Positions 9,147 through 17,289 of a DNA stretch of 64,000 bases are shown here, piece after piece. Source of the DNA: Paenibacillus contaminans (GTDB lineage Bacteria; Bacillota; Bacilli; Paenibacillales; NBRC-103111). The stretch is from contig NZ_QMFB01000031.1 in assembly GCF_003285015.1 (NCBI RefSeq), forward strand, positions 49,374 to 113,373, read 5' to 3'. The position numbers were made by a program, and so were the translations under genes. Below the pieces are notes generated by a model. The model saw only the letters and a program-made list of their open reading frames with translations. It was not told the origin of the DNA and did not search any database. How positions within the stretch are numbered: position 1 is the first letter of the stretch; the number at the start of each line of letters is the position of its first letter.

Positions 9147-9344
9147 TCAGTCCCATTTGCTTGCGGCGGCGAGCCGCGAACGAACAAGCTCGGCGTTCTC
9201 TTTGAATTGTTCCGTCTGTTCGATAATCATTTGCGCCAGGCTTTTGCCGGAGGCGGCGAAAAGCAGCGCGTTCTTCGGCTGATTGCCGGATTCCGCAATT
9301 TGCGTTTGTCCGTTCTTGATAACGTATACCGTTCCTTTACCCAA
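9147..9344 (-). CDS. Small uncharacterised protein coupled to a DUF4062 protein
   Basis: 65 residues from a TTG start at 9344, placed by a GGAGGG ribosome site 7 nt upstream that lies inside the last codons of the DUF4062 gene. The two frames overlap by 8 nt. The protein is soluble and mostly helical in its second half (LAQMIIEQTEQFKENAELVRSRLAAA). I do not recognise a family. The tight coupling implies that it works with, or is balanced against, the DUF4062 protein, for example as a partner subunit. The transcript ends at the terminator 9091-9120. Confidence 0.72.
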   Translation of the reverse strand: MGKGTVYVIKNGQTQIAESGNQPKNALLFAASGKSLAQMIIEQTEQFKENAELVRSRLAAASKWD

Positions 9345-10521
9345 GGTCCATCCCTCCTAGCAGCAGCTGAACCAATTCCAAAACCGTGAAGTTTTTTTCC
9401 ATTATACCATTAATAATTTCCTGATTGTAGAGCCAAAACTTCTGCGTATCCCAAGTTTTATCGGACGGAAAGTGAAAGGTCGCCACAAAATCGCCCACCG
9501 GCAAGCAAAAGTAAAACATATGCTTCTCTTCACGGAAAAAGAGCATCGGCTCCCGCCCGGAATTGCGATGCGCCGCAACGACATACGAATCGGGATCGTT
9601 CAGCTCGATCACGTCCTTGCCCGCGGCTTCGTCCGTTTGCCCCACAATTCGCATGACATCGTCTTTCTTTCCGTACAAAGTGACGGTAGAGCAGTCTTTG
9701 ATGCTGCCCAGCTCCTCGCTCGTATATTCGGCAAAACGAGCGGCGATCGTTCCGCCTTTCATTCTTCCTTGTACCAAGGCCAGAAATTTGTCCGCATCAC
9801 GAAAGCCTTTGAACGCGATAACCGGCAGCAGCACCGACGTGAGTCCGCGGAAATCCGCAAAAAGCTCGACCATCCTCGCGTTATGATCCATCCTGTCCGC
9901 TTCCGGCAGAAGCAGCGCGCCCCTGCGAAGCAAGTTGCTGAAATACGATCCCCAATCGATGCCTACGCCCGTGGCCAAGCTCTCCACATAAATCCCTTTC
10001 TGTACGAGATCGTATATGAACATCCAAATGTAAGGGTCGACGAACGACGGGACCGACGGACTTTCGCGCAGCATGTCCAGCACTTCGGCAAAACGGGGCG
10101 GCCGCTTGTGATCCGACTGGAACATCGATACATAGTCGCCGATCGTTTTCTGGACTTCCTTGAAATACAGCGACATAACGGCATTGTCGGCGAACACCAA
10201 TATCGTTTTCTTATGCTTACGGGCGTGCAAAAACTCCAAATGCGTAACCGTACGCTCGGATGCTTTCAAATAGGTGCCCGCTTTATTCTTTATAAAAAGC
10301 AAATAAATATCGGATTCCTCGACGATTTCCAGGCATTTGCGGATCGGATCTGTATGCGCCGGCCAAGGGCCGAAGTTTCGCTCGAACATGAGCGGCTCGT
10401 GGCCGAGCTCCGTCAGCTTCGTGAAGACGTCATGGCGCAGCGGAGTAAAATCGTCCTGTGCGACCGAGCTAATAAAAATTTTGGCGCGAGAAGCCAAAGG
10501 CAACCACTCTCCCGTTCTCAT
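9337..10521 (-). CDS. DUF4062 domain-containing protein
   Basis: 394 residues. The N-terminal region (residues about 13-115) has the features of DUF4062: KIFISSV start, a conserved LTELGHEP segment, an acidic segment (EIVEESDIYLLFI) and THLEFLHARKHKKTILVF. The fold is related to TIR/SEFIR-like Rossmann domains and is common in signalling or conflict-system proteins. The C-terminal two thirds contain no motif I can name. The ATG at 10521 has no clear ribosome site; a TTG six codons downstream is better placed behind GGGAG, so the true start may be there. The gene overlaps the 65-residue gene downstream. Its function is unknown; involvement in sensing or defence is only a possibility by family. 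Confidence 0.75.
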   Translation of the reverse strand: MRTGEWLPLASRAKIFISSVAQDDFTPLRHDVFTKLTELGHEPLMFERNFGPWPAHTDPIRKCLEIVEESDIYLLFIKNKAGTYLKASERTVTHLEFLHARKHKKTILVFADNAVMSLYFKEVQKTIGDYVSMFQSDHKRPPRFAEVLDMLRESPSVPSFVDPYIWMFIYDLVQKGIYVESLATGVGIDWGSYFSNLLRRGALLLPEADRMDHNARMVELFADFRGLTSVLLPVIAFKGFRDADKFLALVQGRMKGGTIAARFAEYTSEELGSIKDCSTVTLYGKKDDVMRIVGQTDEAAGKDVIELNDPDSYVVAAHRNSGREPMLFFREEKHMFYFCLPVGDFVATFHFPSDKTWDTQKFWLYNQEIINGIMEKNFTVLELVQLLLGGMDLG

Positions 10522-10788
10522 ACGGCTTTTTGATAGCGCAACCGCAATTGGCGAATAGTTCCATTATTATAACATGTCCTTTCCTGTATGTACCATCAAG
10601 AAAGCTGGAAAAAGTTAACTGTCCAGCCGCATTCGCACAAATACCGTTAGAATGTGAAGGAAGCACCTTTAGCGGATAACCTCCTAAAATGACCATCTAA
10701 AAAAAGAACATATATTCCCCTAAATCGCTTATATGTGGTACAATATGACAAGGCTTCCATTTCACGAATGGATTGGAGAGAATGATAC
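10522..10788. other. Divergent intergenic region
   Basis: Separates the leftward DUF4062 gene from the rightward BNR gene. A TACAAT -10-like box near 10737 probably serves the BNR gene, but no convincing -35 is seen. Nothing else is recognised. Confidence 0.4.
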
Positions 10789-11889
10789 ATGGGCAAACGC
10801 GTCATGCTGCTGGTGGGCACGAACAAAGGATTGTTTATTTACGAAAACGACGGCGACAGGCTGAAATGGGAAGTCCGGGGCCCGTTCCTGGGCGGTTGGG
10901 AAGTGTACAGCGTACTGGGAGACAGCAGAAGCGGCAACCGGTTGTACGCCGGCACCTCTCATGCGGCTTACGGCGCCACAATCCGGGTAAGCGACGACTT
11001 CGGCCAAAGCTGGAGGCAGATCGAGAACGGTCCCCGGTACTCGCAAGAAAGCGGTTTCCCGCTCAACCGCATCTGGCAAATCGCGCCGGGAGCGCCTTCC
11101 CAGCCGGATACGATCTACGCGGGCGCCGAAGACGCCGGACTGTTCGTCAGCCACGACCGCGGCGAAAACTGGCGCGAGCTCGACGCGCTTACGAAGCACC
11201 CTACCCGTCCCGAATGGATCGGCGGAGCCGGCGGCATGGGCTTGCACACCATTATCGTCGACCCGGACAATCCGCAGCGCATATGGGTTGCCATGTCGTC
11301 CGTCGGCGTATTTCGCACCGATGACGGCGGGGAGACTTGGAAAGTATGCAACAACGGACTAAACCGCGTGCCGACCGGACAGCCGGATGAAAGCATCGGC
11401 TTCTGCGCCCACAAAGTAGCCGGCGACCCGAATAATCCGGACATTCTCTACATGCAGGAGCATGGCGGCGTATTTATGTCGACGGATGCGGCCGACAGCT
11501 GGTTCCCGATCGAGGAAGGCTTGATCGTGAACGGGGAGACGAGACTGTTCGGCTTTCCTTTCGCTGTCGCCAAGAACGGCGACCAATTTATTTTGCCGCT
11601 GGAAAGCAGCGAGCAGCGCAGCGTCCGCGGCGGCAAATTGCTCATTTGGCGGCGGGTACATGAAGGCGGAAGCTGGGTTCCGATCGGCGACGCGATGCCC
11701 GAGGAGCAGCGTCACGTCAACGTACTGCGCGACGCCATGTCGGTCGATACGCTCGAGCCGTACGGCCTTTATTTCGGCACGACGTCAGGCGAAGTGTTCT
11801 GTTCGCTCGACCGCGGCGTCAGCTGGGATAAGCTGCCGGGCCAATTTTCCCGCATCATGTGCGTAAAGCCTTGGATCGTGGAGGAGTAG
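10789..11889 (+). CDS. BNR/sortilin-like beta-propeller protein
   Basis: 366 residues with repeated Asp-box and propeller blades: SDDFGQSW near residue 67, SHDRGENW near 121, TDDGGETW near 180, STDAADSW near 230 and SLDRGVSW near 345, each in the SxDxGxxW form. The family (WD40/YVTN/BNR-like, formerly called exo-alpha-sialidase-like) forms a six- or seven-bladed propeller. There is no signal peptide, so the protein is predicted to be cytoplasmic. No catalytic sialidase arginine triad is evident, so the hydrolase label should not be taken as an activity. The next gene starts 1 nt after the stop and its ribosome site lies in the last codons, so the two are co-translated. Confidence 0.82.
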   Translation: MGKRVMLLVGTNKGLFIYENDGDRLKWEVRGPFLGGWEVYSVLGDSRSGNRLYAGTSHAAYGATIRVSDDFGQSWRQIENGPRYSQESGFPLNRIWQIAPGAPSQPDTIYAGAEDAGLFVSHDRGENWRELDALTKHPTRPEWIGGAGGMGLHTIIVDPDNPQRIWVAMSSVGVFRTDDGGETWKVCNNGLNRVPTGQPDESIGFCAHKVAGDPNNPDILYMQEHGGVFMSTDAADSWFPIEEGLIVNGETRLFGFPFAVAKNGDQFILPLESSEQRSVRGGKLLIWRRVHEGGSWVPIGDAMPEEQRHVNVLRDAMSVDTLEPYGLYFGTTSGEVFCSLDRGVSWDKLPGQFSRIMCVKPWIVEE

Positions 11890-11890
11890 C

Positions 11891-12166
11891 ATGCAGATCG
11901 ACGTCAATGTCCCCGGACTGCTGAGAGACTGTACGGGCGGCCGGGCCAGCTTTACTCTTGAAGCCGAAACGCTGCAGGAAGCGCTTCAGCTTATGCTGGA
12001 TACGTATCCGCTGCTGCGGGTTCACCTCTACACGGAGTCCGGCGATGTGCGCAAGCACGTTTTCCTCTACTACAACGACGACAATATCGCTTGGCTCGAC
12101 CGGCTGGACATCCCGTTGAAGAAAGGCGACAAGCTGAACGTGCTGCAATCCGTTTCCGGCGGCTGA
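11891..12166 (+). CDS. ThiS/MoaD-family ubiquitin-like protein with C-terminal Gly-Gly
   Basis: 91 residues. The beta-grasp pattern of MoaD-like proteins is readable: an IDVNVPGLLRDCTGG start, TLQEALQLMLDTYPLLR in the middle, KGDKLNVLQSVSGG at the end. The terminal Gly-Gly is the feature that is adenylated and thiocarboxylated in sulfur carriers such as ThiS, MoaD and CysO. Its ribosome site GGAGGAG overlaps the end of the BNR propeller gene, so the two form a two-gene operon closed by the terminator at 12242. No thiF/moeB-like activating enzyme or moaE/thiG is present nearby. Which pathway it serves is unknown. Confidence 0.82.
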   Translation: MQIDVNVPGLLRDCTGGRASFTLEAETLQEALQLMLDTYPLLRVHLYTESGDVRKHVFLYYNDDNIAWLDRLDIPLKKGDKLNVLQSVSGG

Positions 12167-12241
12167 ACAGGGCAAGACGGGCTCTCGCAACCTCCTTTTT
12201 TCGCATGAGCCTTGATTATATGAAGCGTGAACGACGCAGCC

Positions 12242-12274
12242 AAGCCATCCGAGGGTAATCGGATGGCTTTTTAT
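12242..12274 (+). terminator. Rho-independent terminator of the BNR-MoaD operon
   Basis: AGCCATCCGA and TCGGATGGCT form a 10-bp perfect stem followed by TTTTATTT, 75 nt after the MoaD-like stop codon. Confidence 0.9.
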
Positions 12275-12334
12275 TTCAAAAAAAAGCCCTCAGCCGCATA
12301 GCGCGACCGAAGCCTTCCCATCCTCTAACGTTTC

Positions 12335-13261
12335 TTAAAAAATATCCATGCTCAAGTACCGTTCGCCGGTATCCGGCGCAATGCATAACACGCGTTTGCC
12401 TTTGCCGAGCAGCTTCGCTTTCTGCAAAGCCGTCCAAACTGCAGCCCCCGCCGAAGGTCCGACGAGAATGCCTTCCTTGCTAGCCAGATCGCGCGTCGTC
12501 TGCAGCGCGTCCTCGTCCGCAACTTGAATAATTTCGTCATAAACGCCCGTGTTTAATATTTGCGGAACAAATCCCGGGCTCGTGCCGACAAGCTTATGCG
12601 GTCCCGGCTGTCCGCCGGACAGCACCGGCGATCCTTTCGGCTCGACGACGTAAATCGCGATTCCGGGAATACGCTCGCGCAAAACCTCGCCGGTTCCCGT
12701 AATTGTGCCGCCGGTTCCCGAGGTTGCGACGAAAGCGTCCAGACGGCCGCCCGTCTGCTCGATGATTTCCAGCGCCGTCGTGACGCGATGAATATCCGGA
12801 TTCGCTTTGTTCTCGAACTGCTGCGGAATAAAGCTTCCCGGTATTTGCTGCTGCAGCTCGAGCGCTTTGCGGATTGCTCCCGGCATCCGCTCTGCCGCAG
12901 GCGTCAGGACCACTTCGGCGCCGTATGCTTTGAGAATATTGATTCTTTCCTTCGTCATATTGTCAGGCATGATCAAAATCGCCTTATAGCCTTTGGCCGC
13001 CGCATTCATCGCAAGACCGATTCCCGTATTGCCGCTAGTCGGCTCGATAATCGTCGCGCCGGGCTTCAGCTTGCCGTCCTTCTCCGCTTGCGCGATTAAA
13101 TTAAAAGCGGCTCTGTCCTTCACGCTGCCGCTTGGATTGAAATACTCCAGCTTCACATAAACTTCCGCATCGTCAGGACCGACCAGCCTGTTGATCCGGA
13201 CTGCAGGCGTGTTGCCGATAAGCTCCGCGATGCTGTTCACCATTTTGCTCGCCATATCCAT
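12335..13261 (-). CDS. cysK: Cysteine synthase (O-acetylserine sulfhydrylase)
   Basis: 308 residues, the usual length for CysK. A PLP-dependent fold-type II enzyme making cysteine from O-acetylserine and sulfide. Visible motifs: NPSGSVKDRAA with the PLP lysine near residue 46, TSGNTGIGLAMNAAAKGY for the substrate loop near 75, SGTGGTITG for phosphate binding near 180, and GPSAGAAVW near 268. The start ATG at 13261 follows GGAGGAGAGA. A second ATG two codons later is also possible. It is convergent with the ThiS/MoaD-like gene. Family residues match CysK rather than the CysO-dependent CysM type, but this cannot be settled by eye. Confidence 0.93.
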   Translation of the reverse strand: MDMASKMVNSIAELIGNTPAVRINRLVGPDDAEVYVKLEYFNPSGSVKDRAAFNLIAQAEKDGKLKPGATIIEPTSGNTGIGLAMNAAAKGYKAILIMPDNMTKERINILKAYGAEVVLTPAAERMPGAIRKALELQQQIPGSFIPQQFENKANPDIHRVTTALEIIEQTGGRLDAFVATSGTGGTITGTGEVLRERIPGIAIYVVEPKGSPVLSGGQPGPHKLVGTSPGFVPQILNTGVYDEIIQVADEDALQTTRDLASKEGILVGPSAGAAVWTALQKAKLLGKGKRVLCIAPDTGERYLSMDIF

Positions 13262-13402
13262 TCTCTCCTCCGAAGCCGTCTTTTACCCACTTATTTTATC
13301 GGTATTTGCGACTTTTGACAACCCTCGGAGTGTACGCCCATATGCCTAGAAGCTGCGAGTATACAGAAACGGACGCCTGTCGGAGTAACCGCAACGCTTA
13401 GC

Positions 13403-14743
13403 TTAAACGGCGGGCTCTGAGGAATGCTTCATTTCTTGGCCGAGCCGTTCGCGCATCAGAAACCATACGAGTATGGGCGAGCTCCCGAAAATGAGCAGCA
13501 AGCTGTTGACGACAAGCGGAGCCGTGCTTTGCGATATGACGATAATGAACGCGATTGTGCTGATCAGCCGCCCTGTATTGAGACAAAGCTCGCGAAACAC
13601 GACATATTCGACGCGTTTCTTGGCGCTCTCGTCATTTTGCCCGATAATATCGAAAACGACGGAGACGCCTGGTATCGAATATAGCGGAAAAAACAATGCC
13701 GCCCCAATACCGAACGCCAGCAGCGTTCCGTAATTCACCTGCCAGAACAGCGGCAATATAACCACGCTCATCATGACGGCGCCGACGAACATTCCCCACT
13801 TGCGGTATTTCGGCTTCAACAGCCGCCCGGCAAGCCAAAAGCTGCAAAGGGCGACGGCCGAGGTGACGAGCGAGAAGCTGCCTAGCTTCATTTCGTTCTG
13901 AGTGGATATATAGACGAGCAAAGCGATCATAAACCCGAAAATCCCTTCGCGCAGCCCTTGTGCTACCATCGCCAAACTCACCGTCCGCCACGGGCCTCCG
14001 GCTTCCCGCAAGCTGCGAAAGCCGCCGAACCAGTCGTAGTTGGCAAGCGCTTTGCGCTTATGCAGAAAAAAGCTCAATATAGCCCCAAGAATAAAGACCC
14101 CCAAGGAAACGGAGAAGATGATCCGGTATCCGCTCGTATCCTCCATTCTCGTAATGACGAATCCCGATACCCACGGGGCGATCATCCCGGCGATTGAGCC
14201 AAGGAAGCCGGCCAAGCCGTTAAACCGGTCGCGGTTGCCCGGATCGGTCACTTCGAAATAAACGACGTTGAAGGCAAGCCAAAACAGTCCGGACGAAATG
14301 CCTTGCACAATTCCGAGCAGCGGAATGTAGTACACCGCCTGCGTACCGAGCAGCAGAACAAGCCCATAGAAGAGAGCCGAAACGGCTACGCCTACCCGCA
14401 GCGCGTTCATCTTGTTGTACTCCTTGACCCATTTGCCGGCGAGCCAGAACGTTACCGCCATCGTAAGCTGATGTACGACGGCGAACCAGCCGATTAGCGT
14501 AAAATCATTCTTTATTTTCCATATGTAGACGTTCACGAATGTGCCGGACAGCGCATTGGCGACGGCAAACAAGGCGTTAACCGCAAGCAGCAGAAGCGCT
14601 TGTCGGGAAAGCTTCTCTTTCGGCTTCTTGGCATCCTTACCGACTGCTTCTTCCTTCCGTGCCGGATCGGCTCCATGAGCGCCTCCGTCCGTTTCGCCAA
14701 GCCATTCGCCAATCGACCAGCGGCGTTTCGTTTTTTCGCTCAT
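13403..14743 (-). CDS. MFS transporter of unknown substrate
   Basis: 446 residues. A charged N-terminal tail of about 45 residues precedes roughly 11-12 hydrophobic segments beginning at ALLLLAVNALFAVANALSG. A cytoplasmic loop with basic residues (FFLHKRKALANYDWF) sits near the middle. The overall shape is that of a major facilitator permease. The LAGKWVKEYNKMNALR segment corresponds to the motif-A loop but is degenerate. No neighbour indicates the substrate: cysK upstream is separated by 140 nt and could be an unrelated transcript. Confidence 0.8.
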   Translation of the reverse strand: MSEKTKRRWSIGEWLGETDGGAHGADPARKEEAVGKDAKKPKEKLSRQALLLLAVNALFAVANALSGTFVNVYIWKIKNDFTLIGWFAVVHQLTMAVTFWLAGKWVKEYNKMNALRVGVAVSALFYGLVLLLGTQAVYYIPLLGIVQGISSGLFWLAFNVVYFEVTDPGNRDRFNGLAGFLGSIAGMIAPWVSGFVITRMEDTSGYRIIFSVSLGVFILGAILSFFLHKRKALANYDWFGGFRSLREAGGPWRTVSLAMVAQGLREGIFGFMIALLVYISTQNEMKLGSFSLVTSAVALCSFWLAGRLLKPKYRKWGMFVGAVMMSVVILPLFWQVNYGTLLAFGIGAALFFPLYSIPGVSVVFDIIGQNDESAKKRVEYVVFRELCLNTGRLISTIAFIIVISQSTAPLVVNSLLLIFGSSPILVWFLMRERLGQEMKHSSEPAV

Positions 14744-14867
14744 TGTTGTTCCCCTTTGTGTTGGCTGCAGGTTTCCCCGCTTCTATGACATCGGACATGC
14801 CGACCACATCATCCGTAGCCACGACCCCCATAAGGTTCCCGAAAATGAAAGAAAACATGTCCAAACG

Positions 14868-14906
14868 AAAAAAACTCCCGACCGTGCATGCGGCACGACA
14901 GGAGTT
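14868..14906 (-). terminator. Terminator of the pspA operon
   Basis: On the minus strand ACTCCTGTCGTGC and GCACGGTCGGGAGT pair imperfectly around a short loop and are followed by TTTTTT. It lies 25 nt after the stop of the Cys-rich gene at 14931. Confidence 0.85.
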
Positions 14907-14930
14907 ATGGTTTATGGAGAGCCGCCGGGG

Positions 14931-15521
14931 CTATCCTTCTTTAATCGCTTTGATCATATGGATACGGTCTTCTTCCGACAGCATCGTTTCCGTCCGGAAG
15001 CAATTCGGGCAAACATAAAGATCCAGCCGTACCGGAACCGTCAAGAACGGTTTATCCAAAATAGCCGGCGTATGCGGTTTGAAATCCGCTCCAAACTCGC
15101 GATGACCGGCAAGCAGCATTAGCTCCCGGCAGCTGATGCATTCGGGTGCTTCCTCCTGCGTATCGATGCACTGCTCGACCTTCTCGCCATAAACATCGTC
15201 AAATCCGCCATCCGCGAAAAGCGGGCTTCTGCCGCTGCGAATCGCGTCGTCAAAGCCGGGGCCTTCATCGCCCGATTCATCGTTTTCGAACTCTTCTTCA
15301 TCGTCCCAATCGTCCACATCATTGTCTATTGATGTTCGGCCTGCAGCCTCGCCTGCACCGCCGGCAGTCTTATCGTCTTTGTTTTTCATCGTGAAGGTCA
15401 GGCTGCGATACCCGCCCAATTGATTCAAACAATGCGGGCATTCGTCCTCCGCACCGATTTCCGGATCCCAGACAATTTCCGTCTGACACCAAGGACATAT
15501 TTGATTTGCTTCCCGCTCCAT
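14931..15521 (-). CDS. Cysteine-rich, probably zinc-binding protein
   Basis: 196 residues from an ATG at 15521 (GGAAGG ribosome site, 8 nt spacing); the GTG three codons earlier has none. CPWC and CPHC near residues 9-31 form one zinc-ribbon-like knuckle pair, CISC near 130 and CPNC near 175 a second, separated by a very acidic low-complexity stretch (DDWDDEEEFENDESGDEG). It is predicted to be cytoplasmic. It is the last gene of the pspA-DUF350 transcript, which suggests a role in the envelope-stress response. I do not recognise a named family. Confidence 0.75.
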   Translation of the reverse strand: MEREANQICPWCQTEIVWDPEIGAEDECPHCLNQLGGYRSLTFTMKNKDDKTAGGAGEAAGRTSIDNDVDDWDDEEEFENDESGDEGPGFDDAIRSGRSPLFADGGFDDVYGEKVEQCIDTQEEAPECISCRELMLLAGHREFGADFKPHTPAILDKPFLTVPVRLDLYVCPNCFRTETMLSEEDRIHMIKAIKEG

Positions 15522-15595
15522 TTCATGCACCTTCCATTCGCTGTATCCATTCGCGATAATTATTCCGCTTTAACCTTCCGACTCCCATCAACCCA

Positions 15596-15679
15596 TTAAC
15601 CGAACCGGACGATATAATAAACGCCGATCGCAAAAAAAATGATGGCAAGCGTCAGCAAGCTCCCCCATAAATATTTCAT
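15596..15679 (-). CDS. 27-residue hydrophobic peptide in the pspA operon
   Basis: ATG at 15679, TAA at 15596. The translation starts MKYLWGSLLTLAIIFF and ends YYIVRFG, a single membrane span with a positively charged end. A purine-rich GATGGGGG stretch precedes the start at slightly long spacing. It sits 27 nt after the DUF350 gene and in the same direction. Its size and composition resemble small membrane peptides often found in stress operons. No homologue is known to me, and expression is inferred from context. Confidence 0.55.
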   Translation of the reverse strand: MKYLWGSLLTLAIIFFAIGVYYIVRFG

Positions 15680-15706
15680 CGATTATGCCCCCATCTCGTC
15701 GTCCGC

Positions 15707-16126
15707 TTAGGTTACGCTTGCCCCGATAACATACGAGATCGACACGGAAATAATAAGCGAGATTAAGCCGACTGCGTTGTTGCCGTTTTTGATTTGCTCG
15801 TCGATCTTGAAATACGGCGTTAAAAACTCATAAATGAAATACGTTACAAGCAGTAACAAAAACCCGTATGCAGACCATACAACCGATTCGAATAACGTAT
15901 CATTGTTCAAGATTGCAAACCGGAAAATATTGCAGATCCCGAAAATTTTACCGCCCGTCGCCATCGCGGCCGCAACATTGCCTCTCTTAATTTCTTCCCA
16001 ATCTTTGTAGCGCGTAATCAATGCGAAAATGGCGAGAAAAATAACAAGCGCTACGATCGATACCGAGAAAAAAGCAAGCGTCTTCAAATACACGTTGTTC
16101 ATGATCTGATCCACCTCTGCGTTCAT
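15707..16126 (-). CDS. DUF350 family membrane protein
   Basis: 139 residues with four hydrophobic segments (about residues 13-37, 50-70, 78-100, 115-137), matching the compact DUF350 family. GNVAAAMATGGKIFGI and GNNAVGLISLIISVSI form the internal two-fold repeat typical of this family (G-N-x-A-x-A-x-x-x-x-G). DUF350 genes are found beside PspA homologues in several phyla, for example YjfL beside YjfJ in E. coli. Here it follows pspA by 139 nt, with a strong hairpin between them. It probably assists PspA at the membrane; the biochemical role is unknown. Confidence 0.85.
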   Translation of the reverse strand: MNAEVDQIMNNVYLKTLAFFSVSIVALVIFLAIFALITRYKDWEEIKRGNVAAAMATGGKIFGICNIFRFAILNNDTLFESVVWSAYGFLLLLVTYFIYEFLTPYFKIDEQIKNGNNAVGLISLIISVSISYVIGASVT

Positions 16127-16194
16127 CGTTATCCCTGCCTTCTATGGAAATTATAAACGGGTCCGTTCATGCAGTCAAAAGCCGCCGCAACAAC

Positions 16195-16226
16195 GGAAGA
16201 GACTGAAGATTTCTTCAGTCTCTTCC
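16195..16226. repeat. Perfect 14-bp stem between pspA and the DUF350 gene
   Basis: GGAAGAGACTGAAG and CTTCAGTCTCTTCC flank ATTT. There is no U-tract on the minus strand. The element may be a processing or partial-termination site that sets a higher level of pspA than of the downstream genes. Confidence 0.7.
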
Positions 16227-16265
16227 CGGGCAGGTATAGGATGTTATATACGAAGCGTTAGCCCG

Positions 16266-16943
16266 TTATTGTTGATTTTTTTGGGCCATTCTCGCTTTCA
16301 GGGCAGCCAGTTCATCGTCTACGCCGCCGCTTTTATCCAGCTTGTCGAGCTCGTCGTCCAAGCTGCGGTTGCCGGCGCGAAGTTCGTTGCTTGCTTGAGC
16401 TTCCGCTTCCATTTGCATGACTTTCTCGGTCATCCGATCGAAGCCGCGTGCCGCATTGTCGGTTCCGAAGCCGGACATCGCCTGGTTGATCGTTTTTTGC
16501 GCTTTCGCCGCTTCCGCACGGGCAATCAGCAGGTCTTTCTTGTTTTTCATTTTGTTGAATTCGTCTTTCATCTCCGACAACTGGTTGCGAAGCTGATCCG
16601 CATTCGTTTTGGCGATGTCGTATTGACGCTTCATTTCGTCATAACGGGCTTGGTGCTCTTTCTTATCGGCAAGAGCCCGGCGCGCCAAATCTTCGTTGCC
16701 TTGCTCGAGCGCCTTCATCGCTTGCTCTTCGCGCTTGGATACCATCTCGAAGGCTTCTTCGTACTGCTGCTTGAATTTCTTCTCGACAGCGATCTGCTTC
16801 GCTACTGCAGCTTCCGCTTCCATAATGTCTTCTTCCATGTCACGAAGGAACTGGTTCAGCATCTTCACCGGATCTTCAGCTTTGTCCAGCAAGTCGTTGA
16901 TCGATGCAGCCGTCAAATCGCGCAATCTTTTAAAAATTCCCAT
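16266..16943 (-). CDS. pspA: PspA/IM30 family envelope-stress protein
   Basis: 225 residues, the normal family length. It begins MGIFKRLRDLTAASINDLLDK, the amphipathic membrane-binding helix, then DPVKMLNQFLRDMEEDI, followed by continuous coiled coil to about residue 150 and a flexible C-terminus with LDDELDKLDK. PspA/IM30/LiaH proteins are cytoplasmic ESCRT-III-like proteins that polymerise on and stabilise damaged membranes. The gene leads an operon with DUF350, a 27-residue peptide and a Cys-rich protein. A near-perfect ECF promoter of SigW type lies upstream (17106-17133), as for pspA of B. subtilis. Confidence 0.93.
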   Translation of the reverse strand: MGIFKRLRDLTAASINDLLDKAEDPVKMLNQFLRDMEEDIMEAEAAVAKQIAVEKKFKQQYEEAFEMVSKREEQAMKALEQGNEDLARRALADKKEHQARYDEMKRQYDIAKTNADQLRNQLSEMKDEFNKMKNKKDLLIARAEAAKAQKTINQAMSGFGTDNAARGFDRMTEKVMQMEAEAQASNELRAGNRSLDDELDKLDKSGGVDDELAALKARMAQKNQQ

Positions 16944-17105
16944 GTTCGTGTTCCTCCTTGAAATGTATGAGTAGTTGAATGTTTATTTATACCAATTGTA
17001 CGCCTTAGAAGCCTTTTAGTCGACTGCTTCGGCAAGGACTGTTTTTTGCTGTAAATCCGCTAGGCCTACCTTCGAATTTACAACCGTTTGTTGCTTACAC
17101 AAGTA

Positions 17106-17133
17106 TATACGCTCAACCTGCAGCGAGGTTTCA
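17106..17133 (-). promoter_or_regulatory. SigW-type ECF promoter of pspA
   Basis: On the minus strand TGAAAC (17133-17128), a 16-nt spacer, then CGTATA (17111-17106). This matches the B. subtilis SigW consensus in both boxes and in spacing. The predicted leader is about 155 nt. A second possible promoter (TATAAT near 17160, SigA type) lies just upstream. Confidence 0.75.
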
Positions 17134-17246
17134 AAGCGTATAACTTTTTTCTGAAAAAAATTATAGCACCTCTGATCATCCGACAAAAGCGGACATTATA
17201 ACCGGTTTACAAATAACCGGATTTCGCAGCCTCCTTCTAAGACTAC

Positions 17247-17274
17247 AAAAAAAGCCGCCCGGTCAACGGACAGC
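17247..17274 (-). terminator. Terminator of mutS2
   Basis: On the minus strand GCTGTCCG and CGGGCGGC pair (two G-U pairs) around TTGAC, followed by TTTTTTT, 16 nt after the mutS2 stop. Confidence 0.85.
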
Positions 17275-17289
17275 CTTCCTTGCTTTCCA

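Noticed and set aside
10789..11889. Sialidase
   Set aside because: Asp-box blades are present, but no arginine triad or nucleophilic tyrosine pattern could be found and there is no export signal.
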